The notes under the pieces were generated by a model that saw only the letters and a program-made list of their open reading frames with translations, was not told the DNA's origin and searched no databases. From Actinomycetes bacterium (lineage in GTDB: Bacteria; Actinomycetota; Actinomycetes; S36-B12): a stretch of DNA of 64,000 nucleotides. A program made the position numbers and the translations under genes. Where the stretch lies: the NCBI GenBank assembly GCA_024641635.1, contig JAHECS010000010.1, positions 1 through 64,000 on the forward strand, given 5' to 3'. Shown here in pieces: positions 38,762 through 48,671 of the stretch; within the stretch, counting starts at the first letter, position 1, and each line of letters opens with the position of its first letter.

Positions 38762-39118
38762 TCAGGCGACGATGCCGGGGAGGTTGCGCTTGCCGACCAC
38801 TCGCCCACCAGCCGATTCCCAGGCGCGCATGCCACCGCGCAGCGTGACGGCTTCGACGCCCATGCCCTTGAGCGTGGTGGTGGCCGACCTGGCGCGCGAG
38901 CCGCTGCGGCAGACCACGATGACCTGTCGCTCCTTCGGGAGGCGCCGGCCAGCCTGGGCGGCGACCTGTGCCGCCGGGATGTGGATGGCCCCGGGCGCGT
39001 GGCCCGCGTTCCACTCGGCGTTCTCGCGGACGTCGAGCACGGTGGCGCCGTCTCCCACCAGCGCCAGCGCCTCTGCTGCGGACACCGCTGGCTGACGGAA
39101 CCTGTCGAACAGACCCAT
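38762..39118 (-). CDS. Rhodanese-like domain protein
   Basis: TVLDVRENAEWNAGHAPGAIHIP; active loop VVCRSGSRARSA. Confidence 0.92.
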   Translation of the reverse strand: MGLFDRFRQPAVSAAEALALVGDGATVLDVRENAEWNAGHAPGAIHIPAAQVAAQAGRRLPKERQVIVVCRSGSRARSATTTLKGMGVEAVTLRGGMRAWESAGGRVVGKRNLPGIVA

Positions 39119-39146
39119 GGCGCGAGAATACCCCTTGGGGTATGAG

Positions 39147-40604
39147 TCAGGCGGCCTGGGCGTCGGCGGCCGCACTGATCTGCTCGAGCGAACGCCCCGT
39201 GGTCTCCGGGACCCGACGCCGGACGAAGAAGATGGACACGATGGCGAAGAGGGTGAAGATGCCGTACGCCACGGTGAGGCTCTGCGCGGCGACAGGTGGG
39301 AATGCCGTGGAGACGACGAAGTTCGCGATCCAGTTCGCGGAGGCCGCGAGCGCCAGCGCGGCGGCGCGAATGCGGTTGGGGAAGATCTCGCCGAGCAGCA
39401 CCCACACCACCGGCCCCCAGGACATCCCGAAGAAGACCACGTAGGCGTTGAACGCGAGCACCGCCATCGTCGACGCGGTGCCGACGAGCTGGGGCTCGGT
39501 GCCTCCGGTCGCGTTCGCGACCTGAGGAGCCGTCCCGAAGATCACGGTGAGCATCGCCAGCGTCGCCACCATCCCGGCTGAGCCGACGAGCAGCAGACGC
39601 TTCCGGCCGACGCGGTCGATCAGGGCGATGGCGACGAGTGTCGTCGCGACATTGACCGCGTTGGTGATCATCGACGTGAAGAAGGCCTGGTCCTGGCTGA
39701 AGCCGACGGACTCCCAGATGAGGTTCGAGTAGTAGAAGACGGCGTTGATGCCCACGAACTGCTGGAAGGCACTCAGCAGGATGCCCACCCACACGATCGG
39801 CAGCAGGCCGAACCGCGAACCGCGGAGATCGCCCAGGCGGGACTTGTGCGCGCCGTCCATGGTGCTCTGGATCTCGAGCACCTTGGCGCTCTGGTCCGTG
39901 GTGAAAACCGACTCGAGCACCGAGCGGGCCTCGTCCAGGCGACCGGCCTCGACCAGGTACCTCGGGGACTCGGGGATGCGCAGCGCCATGAGGAAGTACA
40001 CGGCGGCAGGGACGAGCATGACCAGGAACATCCACTGCCAGGCCTCGATGCCGAGAAGCCACTCGGACGTGGACGAGCCGGCCAGCTGCACGATGAAGTA
40101 GTTGCTGACGCCGGTGGCGAAGATGCCGAGGACGATGGCCAGCTGCTGCAGTGATCCCAATCGGCCGCGCAGCTGGGCGGGGGCGATCTCGGCGATGTAC
40201 ATCGGCGCCACCACGCTCGCCACGCCGATTCCGGCTCCGCCGATGAGGCGCCACAGCATGAGGATCTCGACGTTGGGTGGGAACGCCGTCCCGACCGCGG
40301 AGGCGGCGAACAGGAGCGCGGCGATGAGCATGACGCGCCGGCGGCCGAACGCGTCGGCGAGCTGCCCGGCGAACCACGCTCCGACCGCGGATCCGACGAG
40401 GGCGATCGACACGACGAACGCCATGACGCCGGAATCCAGGTCGAAGGTCTCCGCGATCGCGGTGTTCGCCCCGTTGATGACGGCGGAGTCGAATCCGAAG
40501 AGGAAGCCGCCCATCGCTGCGGTGCTCGCAAGTCGCACCACGCGGCGAGTGTGATACCCCTCCGCGGGGCCGTTTCCCGCAGTGATCGGGGCTCCGTGAG
40601 CCAT
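39147..40604 (-). CDS. MFS sugar porter family transporter
   Basis: GGFLFGFDSAVINGA, DAFGRRRVML, PESPRYLVEAGR, RVPETTGRSLEQI. Confidence 0.93.
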   Translation of the reverse strand: MAHGAPITAGNGPAEGYHTRRVVRLASTAAMGGFLFGFDSAVINGANTAIAETFDLDSGVMAFVVSIALVGSAVGAWFAGQLADAFGRRRVMLIAALLFAASAVGTAFPPNVEILMLWRLIGGAGIGVASVVAPMYIAEIAPAQLRGRLGSLQQLAIVLGIFATGVSNYFIVQLAGSSTSEWLLGIEAWQWMFLVMLVPAAVYFLMALRIPESPRYLVEAGRLDEARSVLESVFTTDQSAKVLEIQSTMDGAHKSRLGDLRGSRFGLLPIVWVGILLSAFQQFVGINAVFYYSNLIWESVGFSQDQAFFTSMITNAVNVATTLVAIALIDRVGRKRLLLVGSAGMVATLAMLTVIFGTAPQVANATGGTEPQLVGTASTMAVLAFNAYVVFFGMSWGPVVWVLLGEIFPNRIRAAALALAASANWIANFVVSTAFPPVAAQSLTVAYGIFTLFAIVSIFFVRRRVPETTGRSLEQISAAADAQAA

Positions 40605-40613
40605 TGCCACCTC

Positions 40614-40629
40614 CGTGATCCACATCACA
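40614..40629. promoter_or_regulatory. Candidate CRP/GlxR-type operator
   Basis: CGTGA-TCCACA-TCACA (reverse TGTGA-TGTGGA-TCACG) matches TGTGA-N6-TCACA at 9 of 10 defined positions; 10 nt upstream of the sugar porter start. Confidence 0.45.
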
Positions 40630-40703
40630 CAAGCTGACGCGAACGTGAGCCCAGCGTGACCGTAGCGTTATGCGGGGTGAGTTGTCCGTCGTACCCTTGT
40701 GCC

Positions 40704-42059
40704 GTGCGTCCTTCCCCACGTAGTGCCCTCGTCGCGGTTGCGGCAGTGAGCCTGGCCCTGTCCGCTGTCGTCGTCGCCGCCCCCGCCGGGGCGGACACGT
40801 CACCCTCGCCGAGCCCCTCCCAGGTCGCCGTTCCTGCCGCGCCGAGCATCACCAAGGTGGTCGGCGGACTCGCCAGCGGCCAGCTCGCTGTGAGGTACGC
40901 GCCGCCGGCCTCCGACGGCGGGGCCGTCGTCGCCGGATACGAGGTGACGATCGACGGGGGAACGACCTGGTGGCCGTGTGTCGGCACCACGGGCACGTGC
41001 ACCCTCACCAACCTGGCGAACGGCACGACCTACGACGTCTCCCTGCGCGCCGTCAACGCAGCCGGCCCCGGCGCCGCGAGCACCGTGGTGTCGGGCGTGC
41101 CGTCGGTGCCCGTCGGAACAGACCCGGACAAGCCGAAGAAGCTGCCGAAGAATCGGGCGTGGACCAACGCCACCTTCAAGGCAGCCGGCAACAACCTCGG
41201 GGTAGATGGCTCGCGGACCAAGCTCGGTGTCGGCACCCTCCCGCAACTCACGTTCACCCGGTCGATCCCCGACAAGCGTGTCGTGGAGTCGCACCTCGAC
41301 GTGAAGGCCATCCTGCAGGACGGTCGCGTGAAGCGGATCAAGGGCGCGTGGGGCTGGATCAGCGATCGCACGGCGGTGTTCCGGCCCATGAAGTACTGGC
41401 CCGGTCACGCGACGATCATGATCACCTCGACGCTCGACCGAGCAGTGCTCGGGACGGCGGGTCGCACCGCCGTGGTCGGATCCAAGAACCTCGCCAGCAC
41501 CTGGACCTTCAAGACGGCCCGCAAGTTCGTCGCGAAGGTCGACGGCCAGAAGGTCAACATGAGGGTGTGGATCGACGGCAAGAAGGTGAAGACGTTCCCC
41601 GTGTCACTCGGCAAGAGCGAGTGGGAGACCCGCAACGGCGTCAAGGTCATCAGCACCCTGAAGGAGGCTGACAAGACCTACACCAGCGAATCCCTGGGGC
41701 TGGGTCCTGAGGAGTTCTACGAGCTCGATGCGCCGTGGAACACCCGGCTCACGCCCACCGGCGAGTTCATCCACACGGCGCCATGGGCCTACGGCCGCAT
41801 CGGCAGGTACAACGGCTCGCACGGGTGCACGAACATGTTCGAGCAGGACGCCAAGTGGATCTTCGACAAGACCATCCCCGGTGACGTCGTGCTGTACCAG
41901 AACACCGGCGGGGACGACGTGCAGTCGTGGAACGGCCCAGGCGGGCTCTGGAACATCCCCTGGGACCAGTGGCTGAAGAAGTCGGCGCTGGGGCACGTGG
42001 GTTCCGTCGACACCACCGACTCCACCGCGGGCAGCGGCGGGCTGCAGGCCAGCGCCTGA
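40704..42059 (+). CDS. Secreted L,D-transpeptidase with fibronectin III and Ig-like domains
   Basis: Signal peptide; Fn3 (APSITKVVGGLASGQLAVRYAPPASDGGAVVAGYEVTIDGG); YkuD site HTAPWAYGRIGRYNGSHGCTNM. Confidence 0.92.
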   Translation: MRPSPRSALVAVAAVSLALSAVVVAAPAGADTSPSPSPSQVAVPAAPSITKVVGGLASGQLAVRYAPPASDGGAVVAGYEVTIDGGTTWWPCVGTTGTCTLTNLANGTTYDVSLRAVNAAGPGAASTVVSGVPSVPVGTDPDKPKKLPKNRAWTNATFKAAGNNLGVDGSRTKLGVGTLPQLTFTRSIPDKRVVESHLDVKAILQDGRVKRIKGAWGWISDRTAVFRPMKYWPGHATIMITSTLDRAVLGTAGRTAVVGSKNLASTWTFKTARKFVAKVDGQKVNMRVWIDGKKVKTFPVSLGKSEWETRNGVKVISTLKEADKTYTSESLGLGPEEFYELDAPWNTRLTPTGEFIHTAPWAYGRIGRYNGSHGCTNMFEQDAKWIFDKTIPGDVVLYQNTGGDDVQSWNGPGGLWNIPWDQWLKKSALGHVGSVDTTDSTAGSGGLQASA

Positions 42060-42091
42060 CGCCTGCGCCCCAGCCCGGGAGGAATCCAGCC

Positions 42092-42889
42092 GTGAGCACG
42101 TTCGAGCGCGCCACGCAGGTCAGCCCGCGACCCGACGGGTCCTTCACGTGGTCGGTGCCGGACGGGTGGCAGCAGGGGCGTGGCGCCTGGGGCGGACTCG
42201 TCGTCGGAGCCCTGTGCCGGGCGGTCGAGGCCACGGAACCCGACCCGGGCCGGACCCTGCGGAGCGTGTCCGTGCAGATCGTGGGGCCGGCGGTGGTCGG
42301 CGTCCACCGCGTGGACGTCCGCGCGGTCAGGATCGGCGGCGCCATGTCGACCTGGTCGGCGACCGCGTCCAGCGATGACGGGGGAGTCGTGGCCACGCTC
42401 GTGGCCATCACCGGGTCGCCGCGAAAGGCTGAGACCGACCCCGACGGGCACTGGGGCGTGCTCAACCGGCCCGACGCCCCGGCAGCAGACGAGGTGCCGG
42501 TCTTCGCGACGGAGCGTCCCTTCCCGGTGTTCATGCAGCACGTGGACTTCAGGCTCATCCGAGGCGTGCCGTTCAGCGGCACCGTGGAGGAGTGCCTCGG
42601 GTGGATCGAGTACGCCGATCCCACGCCCATGACTCGCTCGTCGCTCCTCGCGCTCGTCGACGCCATGTGGCCCGCGTCCCTGACGCGACTCGCGAGCATG
42701 CCGCGGCTGGCGACCGTCAGCTTCTCCGCGAGTCTCCTGGTCGATCCGGAGACGGTCACCGGGCCCCTCCTGTCCCACTCCTTCGTCAGCGGCGGTGGCG
42801 ACGGCTTCACCAGTGAGCAGCGTCGCCTGTGGACGGCCGATGGGCGCCTCGTCGTCGACAACATGCAGACCATCGTCATCGGCGCGTGA
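42092..42889 (+). CDS. Thioesterase family protein (acyl-CoA thioesterase-like)
   Basis: WQQGRGAWGGLVVGALCRAVE; double hot-dog-like layout, 265 aa. Confidence 0.8.
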   Translation: MSTFERATQVSPRPDGSFTWSVPDGWQQGRGAWGGLVVGALCRAVEATEPDPGRTLRSVSVQIVGPAVVGVHRVDVRAVRIGGAMSTWSATASSDDGGVVATLVAITGSPRKAETDPDGHWGVLNRPDAPAADEVPVFATERPFPVFMQHVDFRLIRGVPFSGTVEECLGWIEYADPTPMTRSSLLALVDAMWPASLTRLASMPRLATVSFSASLLVDPETVTGPLLSHSFVSGGGDGFTSEQRRLWTADGRLVVDNMQTIVIGA

Positions 42890-42928
42890 GCGTCGCTGCC
42901 CGGAGTTCGCTCATGACAGGATGCCGAT

Positions 42929-45052
42929 ATGGATGAGGCCTCAGTCCCCACCGACTCCTCGGTCGTGGCCCGGGGGGCGAACACGCTGATCGGCGCCTTC
43001 GGCCCTGATCGCAGCCTGACGGAACGAGTGGCGATGTTCGCCGCCGCGGCGTCCGTCGGGCCATCGTTCGAACCCGGGTTGCAGCCTCGTCGCACCGTCG
43101 ACCAGGCGATCGCCACCGGGGTCATCGCCGCCTCGACCCTCTCGGCGGTGACGGTGGCCCAGAGCGCGATCGAATCCGTCGCGCGCCTCATCACCGGGGG
43201 CCGGACCGACTCTGCTTCGGCGTCGGCGCGGCTGGCCTTCACGGTCGGGTCCAACGTGGTCATCGGCGCCGTGGCCGAGGGACTGTCGCGGGCTCTGCCA
43301 CCGCGCGAGGACGAGCGCATGCGCCGCGGGCTCGTACGCGTCGCGGCGAACCGCACGGCTCGCGTGGCGGCACTGGGCGCCGGCCTGTCCGCGGTCATCG
43401 GAGCCAACGACCTCCTCACCGAGGAGAAGCTGTCGCGACGGTGGATGACCCGCATACCCGTGGCGCTCCCGGCGGGAGTGGCCTTCTCCGCGTGGCATAT
43501 CCACCGCGTGCACTCGAAGGCGGCCGAGATGGGCGACACGACCATCGCCAACGTCTCGCCGCTCAAGTCAGCCGGCATCGCGGTGGGCGTCGGCGCCGGC
43601 GTCATAGGCCTCCAGGGCGGGGAACGAGCGATCGCGTATGGCGTGAGCCGAGGGATCGCCCGCGTCGCGCCGCGGTACGACGTGGTGTCCAACCCGATCG
43701 GTCACGCCGTGGCCCTGGCCCTTCTCGGGACAGGGCTGTATGCGGGCTACGAGTACGCGGTTCGCCGGGTGGAGCAGGGCGGGGCGGCGGTGGAGCCCGC
43801 CTACGAGACGGCGGCGCAGTCGCCCATGGTGTCCGGAAGTCCCGAGAGCGTCGTCCCGTTCGACACGCTCTCGCGCGAGGGCCGCCGCTTCGTGAACATG
43901 GTGCTCTCCGGTGAGGAGATCGCGGAGGTCATGGACGAGCCGGCCGTTGCCGACCCGATCCGGGTCTTCGTCGGGCTGGACACCGCGGCCGAGGTCGAGG
44001 ACCGCGTCGACCTCGTCATGGACGAGCTCGTTCGCACCGGCGCGTTCGAACGCCAGGTGCTCTGCTTCGCGTCGCCGACCGGGTCCGGCTACATCAACTA
44101 CGTCTTCGCCGAAGCGCTCGAGTACATGACGCGGGGCGACTGCGCGATCGCCACCATGCAGTACTCGATGCTGCCCTCGTCGATGTCGCTGAACCGGACG
44201 GGACTGGCCGTCGAGCAGAACCGAGACATCATGCACGCGATCACGGGCTACCTGCGCGGCATGAAGCCGGAGGCACGGCCCCGATTCGTGCTGTTCGGGG
44301 AGAGCCTCGGTGCCCTGACGATGCAGGACGTCTGGCGGCGGCGCACGGTCGAGGCGATGAACCGCGACTTCGTCCACTCATCCATCTTCCTGGGCACGCC
44401 CTCGGCGACGGACTTCGCGAAGAGCTGGCGCATGAACCCGGAGAAGATCGACCCCGAGGGCAAGGTCATCGAGGTCGACGACTACGGCCAGTTCCTGGAC
44501 CTGCCGACCGAGCATCAGGCCCGGGTCCGCCACGTCCTCATCAGTCACTACGACGATCCCATCCCGAAGTTCGGCACCAACATCCTGCTGAGGCGTCCGT
44601 GGTGGCTCGGGCCTCCCGGGCAGCGTCCCCCACGGGTGCCGAAGTCGACGACCTGGCGGCCGGGAGTCAGCTTCGTGCTGACGGGGATCGACCTCGTGAA
44701 CGCGATGGACGTCGTCCCCGGGACCTTCGGCCGCCGCGGCCACGACTACCGCGAGGACATCGCCCGATTCGTGTCGTCCGCCTACGACCTGCCCGTGTCG
44801 GCGTCACAGCTGAGGAGCATCGAGCGCGCCCTGCGCGAGCGCGAGCTGGAGTGGGCGCAGCGCCGGGTGGTCACCGAGCAGGTGGCCCGAGCGCGCGAGG
44901 CGCTCATGCGCGAGTTCAAGAACTGGGGCGTGAGCAGCGGCAACGACATGCAGGCTGACGCCGTCATCCGGCAGCTGTTCGCGTCGCAGCCCGCGGGAGG
45001 GATCACCCGCGAGGTGCGGGAGCGCACGGACCCTCTCGAGCCGACGCCCTGA
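42929..45052 (+). CDS. Alpha/beta-hydrolase family membrane protein (Abhydrolase_9-like)
   Basis: N-terminal TM helices; FVLFGESLGALTMQDVW nucleophile elbow; RRPWWLGPPGQRPPRVPKSTTWRPGVSFVLTGIDLVNAMDVVPGTF. Confidence 0.82.
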   Translation: MDEASVPTDSSVVARGANTLIGAFGPDRSLTERVAMFAAAASVGPSFEPGLQPRRTVDQAIATGVIAASTLSAVTVAQSAIESVARLITGGRTDSASASARLAFTVGSNVVIGAVAEGLSRALPPREDERMRRGLVRVAANRTARVAALGAGLSAVIGANDLLTEEKLSRRWMTRIPVALPAGVAFSAWHIHRVHSKAAEMGDTTIANVSPLKSAGIAVGVGAGVIGLQGGERAIAYGVSRGIARVAPRYDVVSNPIGHAVALALLGTGLYAGYEYAVRRVEQGGAAVEPAYETAAQSPMVSGSPESVVPFDTLSREGRRFVNMVLSGEEIAEVMDEPAVADPIRVFVGLDTAAEVEDRVDLVMDELVRTGAFERQVLCFASPTGSGYINYVFAEALEYMTRGDCAIATMQYSMLPSSMSLNRTGLAVEQNRDIMHAITGYLRGMKPEARPRFVLFGESLGALTMQDVWRRRTVEAMNRDFVHSSIFLGTPSATDFAKSWRMNPEKIDPEGKVIEVDDYGQFLDLPTEHQARVRHVLISHYDDPIPKFGTNILLRRPWWLGPPGQRPPRVPKSTTWRPGVSFVLTGIDLVNAMDVVPGTFGRRGHDYREDIARFVSSAYDLPVSASQLRSIERALRERELEWAQRRVVTEQVARAREALMREFKNWGVSSGNDMQADAVIRQLFASQPAGGITREVRERTDPLEPTP

Positions 45053-45062
45053 GCAAGGCGCG

Positions 45063-45695
45063 CTAGGCCCTGGTCGGCTCCGACACGACGATCGACTCTG
45101 CTGTCTCCAGGATCTTGGCGACGTAGGCCTCGGTCTCGGGGAAGGGCGGGATGCCGTCGTACTTGAGCACCGAGCCGAAGCCGGCGTTGTAGGCGGCCAG
45201 GGTGTTGCGGAGGCGATTCCCGGAGGCATCCCGCACGAGACGCCGGTTGATGCAGTTGAGTGCGGCGGCCGAGTGGATGGCGTCGACGGGATCCCACACG
45301 TCCGCGACGCCGTCGTCGTTGGCGTCGATCCCGTACTGCGCCCACACCTCGGGCATGAACTGCGCGATCCCCCGGGCGCCGGCCGAGGAGACAGCGGAGG
45401 GGTCCCAGGCGCTCTCGGCGGCGATCTGCGCGGCAAGCACGTTCAGGGGCACGGCGTCACACCGTCGAGCGGCCTGGCGCAGCACGGGTCGCAGGTCCTC
45501 CGGGACCACGACGGGCGCCCCGACGAGTCGTTGACCCTGTGGTGTCGCGGTCAGCGCCATCCATCCGCCGATGAGGGCCGAGCCGCCGAGCGCCAGGACG
45601 AGGAGGAGGGCAACGACAGCCCTCAGCGGGGAACGGCGACGGCGGCGGCGCGCCGAGACCCCGGGCGCGGCCGCACCGGTCCGGGGTGCGCTCAT
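45063..45695 (-). CDS. Lytic transglycosylase (SLT) domain protein
   Basis: N-terminal TM; AAESAWDPSAVSSAGARGIAQFMPEVWAQYGID...LAAYNAGFGSVLKYDGIPPFPETEAYV. Confidence 0.93.
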   Translation of the reverse strand: MSAPRTGAAAPGVSARRRRRRSPLRAVVALLLVLALGGSALIGGWMALTATPQGQRLVGAPVVVPEDLRPVLRQAARRCDAVPLNVLAAQIAAESAWDPSAVSSAGARGIAQFMPEVWAQYGIDANDDGVADVWDPVDAIHSAAALNCINRRLVRDASGNRLRNTLAAYNAGFGSVLKYDGIPPFPETEAYVAKILETAESIVVSEPTRA

Positions 45696-45752
45696 GGCTC
45701 CACGGTAACCCGTCGCGCGGCGGGTTTGTCCAACCCGTGAGGCGCGCGTACC

Positions 45753-46949
45753 GTGTTGAGAGTGACGATCGAGCCGGCCGGAGCCTCGGCCGGAGGTCCC
45801 GCCGAGGGGGTACCGGACCTCTCCGCGGGACAGGTCGAGGGGATGTTCGAGCAGCGTCTCGCTGAGGCGTTCCGCGCACTCGGCTGCTTCAACCTCGCGG
45901 TGTTCGGCAAGACCGGAGTCGGCAAGTCCACCCTCGTCAACGCGATGTTCGGTCGTGACGTCGCGCGCACCGGCGTGGGCAGCCCGGTCACGAAGGGTCT
46001 CGTCTACTACCGCCACCCCGACGGCTTCCTCGGCGTCTACGACTCCGAGGGCTTCGAGACCGGCACGGCCGGCGACGCCATCGTGGCGGGGCTGCAGAGG
46101 CTCGTGGCGGACCACCGGGCGCGGTCGATGGACCAGCAGATCCACGCGGTCTGGTACCTCGTTCGCTGGTCCGATCGCCGCTTCGAGCGTGGCCAGGAGC
46201 AGTTCGTCCGGGAGCTCGCGTCCCTGGGGCTGCCCGTGATCGTGGTGCTGACGCAGGTGCCCAGCAGGGACGGCCAACCGCATCCCGAGGCCATTGAGCT
46301 GGCCCGCTACATCGAGGGCCTGCAGCTGCCCCTTCGACCCGATGGTCGCGTCGTGCTGACCAACGCCCTGGGCGATCCCTTCACGCACAGCCCGGTCTTC
46401 GGGCTGCAGGCCCTGCTCGACGACACGTACGCGGTCATCCCCGAGGCGGCCGAGGCGGCGCTGACCGCCGCCCAGGTGCTCGACCCCGGGAGGAAGAAAA
46501 AAGCCGTCGCGGCGATCATCAACCAGGCCGTCGTGGTCGCCGCTGGAGTCGGGGCCACCCCGATCCCCTTCGCTGACGCGGCCCTGCTGGTCCCCAACCA
46601 GGTGACCATGATCGCCAGGATCACGGCCGCCTACGGGCTTCCCCCGAGCAGGTCGCGGGCACTCGCCACCGCGGGGTCTGTCCTTCTCACGGGCGGGGCC
46701 ACCATGGCCGGCCGCTACGCGGTCTCGAGCCTCCTGAAGTACGTGCCAGGGGGGACGGTGGCCGGATCGGTCATCTCCGCCTCGGTGGCCGGTGCCCTGA
46801 CGAAGACGGTGGGGCATGCGTGGTCGCGTGTGTGCGAGTACGCGCTCAGCCTTGACGATGAGGAGCGCGACGCCTTCCTGTCCAGTCCTCAGGTGACCGA
46901 GCAGTTCGTGCGGTACCTCAAGGAGGCGCAGCGGCGCGGACGCCCCTAG
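45753..46949 (+). CDS. P-loop GTPase with C-terminal hydrophobic DUF697-like region
   Basis: FGKTGVGKSTLVNAMFG, YDSEGFETG (G3-like), VIVVLTQV (non-canonical G4), followed by hydrophobic VVVAAGVGATPIPFADAALLVPNQVTMIARITAAYG. Confidence 0.82.
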   Translation: MLRVTIEPAGASAGGPAEGVPDLSAGQVEGMFEQRLAEAFRALGCFNLAVFGKTGVGKSTLVNAMFGRDVARTGVGSPVTKGLVYYRHPDGFLGVYDSEGFETGTAGDAIVAGLQRLVADHRARSMDQQIHAVWYLVRWSDRRFERGQEQFVRELASLGLPVIVVLTQVPSRDGQPHPEAIELARYIEGLQLPLRPDGRVVLTNALGDPFTHSPVFGLQALLDDTYAVIPEAAEAALTAAQVLDPGRKKKAVAAIINQAVVVAAGVGATPIPFADAALLVPNQVTMIARITAAYGLPPSRSRALATAGSVLLTGGATMAGRYAVSSLLKYVPGGTVAGSVISASVAGALTKTVGHAWSRVCEYALSLDDEERDAFLSSPQVTEQFVRYLKEAQRRGRP

Positions 46950-47016
46950 TCCGGCGTTCGCCGGGTGCGGGCCCGATCAGGGGTGTTAGCGTCCGATACC
47001 GAACCGGGAGGAAGTC

Positions 47017-47496
47017 ATGAAGAAGGCAGTGCTTGTCGTAGCCGCGGTCGCTGGAGCAGCTGCGGGCGTGATCGCCTGGCGTCGGCGGGGAGAGACGCAG
47101 GACGTGGCATCGGTCGCCAGCCTGTGGGCAGACTCGGTGTCGTCCGCTGCCGGGAAGACGGCTGGCACGGTCTCGGGCGCCGCTGCTGCCCTCTCGGGCG
47201 CGGCCGACACGGCCGCGCAGAAGGTAGCCGACGCTGCGGCAACGCTGGGATCGTCGACGGCCGATGCCGCCGACGCGACAAGCCGTACGGCGGAGCAGCT
47301 CGCGGGCAAGGCCGGTGAATCCGCCCACGACGTGGCGGAGGTGGTGACGGAGGCCGCAGCCGCCGCCGCTGCCGATGCCGAGGCTGCTTCGGAGGCCGCC
47401 GACGACGAGGCGGATGCGGCTCCGAAGAAGCGAGCACCCCGGAAGAGGACGAAGGCCGCCGAGGCATCCCCGAGCGACGCGGAGCCCGAATCCTGA
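47017..47496 (+). CDS. Ala-rich, low-complexity single-TM protein
   Basis: 159 aa: N-terminal TM, long A/S/T/D/E-rich amphipathic segment, basic patch PKKRAPRKRTK. Confidence 0.7.
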   Translation: MKKAVLVVAAVAGAAAGVIAWRRRGETQDVASVASLWADSVSSAAGKTAGTVSGAAAALSGAADTAAQKVADAAATLGSSTADAADATSRTAEQLAGKAGESAHDVAEVVTEAAAAAAADAEAASEAADDEADAAPKKRAPRKRTKAAEASPSDAEPES

Positions 47497-47578
47497 CGAG
47501 TTCGCGTTGCGCGAAACCGGAACATCCTCGCCGTGCACGTCGTTGGCGGCTATGACATGGTGTCGATGGAGGTGAGTC

Positions 47579-48517
47579 ATGCGCGCGCCCGAGGAGCTGT
47601 TCACGCTGCACGGTGAGGCCACCCTCCCCGAGCAGCCGATCCTCCTGCACGCGTTCTCCGGGTTCGTTGACGCGGGTGCGGGCGTCCGGCTCGCCGCCGA
47701 GCACCTGCTCGCGACCTGTGAGCACCGGCTCGTCGCCACCTTCGACGCGGACGAGCTGCTCGACTACCGGGCCCGCCGGCCTCGCATGACCTACGTCGTC
47801 GACCACTTCGCGTCGGTCGAGGTCCAGGAGGTCGTCCTCCACGAGGTCATCGATGCCATGGGACAGCCCTTCCTCCTCCTCACCGGTCCCGAGCCGGACT
47901 ACCAATGGCAGCGCTTCCTCGCCGCGGTGGATGTGCTCGTCGACCGGTTCGACGTGCGCCTGGCGGTCGGGCTCTCCGCGATCCCATGGCCGATCCCGCA
48001 CACACGACCCCTCGGCCTCACGGTCCATGGCAGCGAGCCCGGCCTCGTGGCGGGCCATGTGTCCGTCATCGGGGAGATCGAGGTCCCGGGTCACGTGGGC
48101 GCCATGCTCGAGTTCCATCTGGGGCAGCGGGGCGTGCCGTCCATGGGGGTGACCGCCCAGGTGCCCCACTACCTCGTGCAGTTCGAGTTCCCCCGGGCGG
48201 CGACCACGCTGCTCGGCGGGGTGTCGGCCGCGACCGGACTCGCCCTTCCCACCGCCGATCTCGAGCCGGCCGCCCGGAAGGCGGACGCGGAGGTCGCCCA
48301 CCAGCTGGAGGGGAATGAGGAGTTCGCCACCGTGGTGTCCGCCCTCGAGCAGCAGTACGACCAGATGACCACCTCGTCGGGATCCATGGGCGGACTCGCC
48401 GACCTGGCCGCTGGAGGGATGCCCTCGGGCGACGAGATCGCCGCCCAGGTCGAGCTGTTCCTCTCCAGCCTCGAGGACCCGGACGACCCCGAGAAGCAGA
48501 CCGACGATCGCCCGTAA
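47579..48517 (+). CDS. PAC2 family protein
   Basis: LLHAFSGFVDAGAGVRLAAEHLL, LLTGPEPDYQWQRFLAAV, PHYLVQFEFPRAATTLLGGVSAATGLALP. Confidence 0.92.
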   Translation: MRAPEELFTLHGEATLPEQPILLHAFSGFVDAGAGVRLAAEHLLATCEHRLVATFDADELLDYRARRPRMTYVVDHFASVEVQEVVLHEVIDAMGQPFLLLTGPEPDYQWQRFLAAVDVLVDRFDVRLAVGLSAIPWPIPHTRPLGLTVHGSEPGLVAGHVSVIGEIEVPGHVGAMLEFHLGQRGVPSMGVTAQVPHYLVQFEFPRAATTLLGGVSAATGLALPTADLEPAARKADAEVAHQLEGNEEFATVVSALEQQYDQMTTSSGSMGGLADLAAGGMPSGDEIAAQVELFLSSLEDPDDPEKQTDDRP

Positions 48518-48671
48518 TACTTCCGACCGCGTTTCGTGAGCCTGTCGTGAGGATTGCGGGCTGGGGTTCAGAAGCGACCCCGCCCCGCGGGTCCGGCAGC
48601 AGCTCCGGGTCCCTAGTACTCGGTGTGCCCCCCACCCGGTCCCGTGCTGGCGGGGTCGCCCTGTGCCGTCG

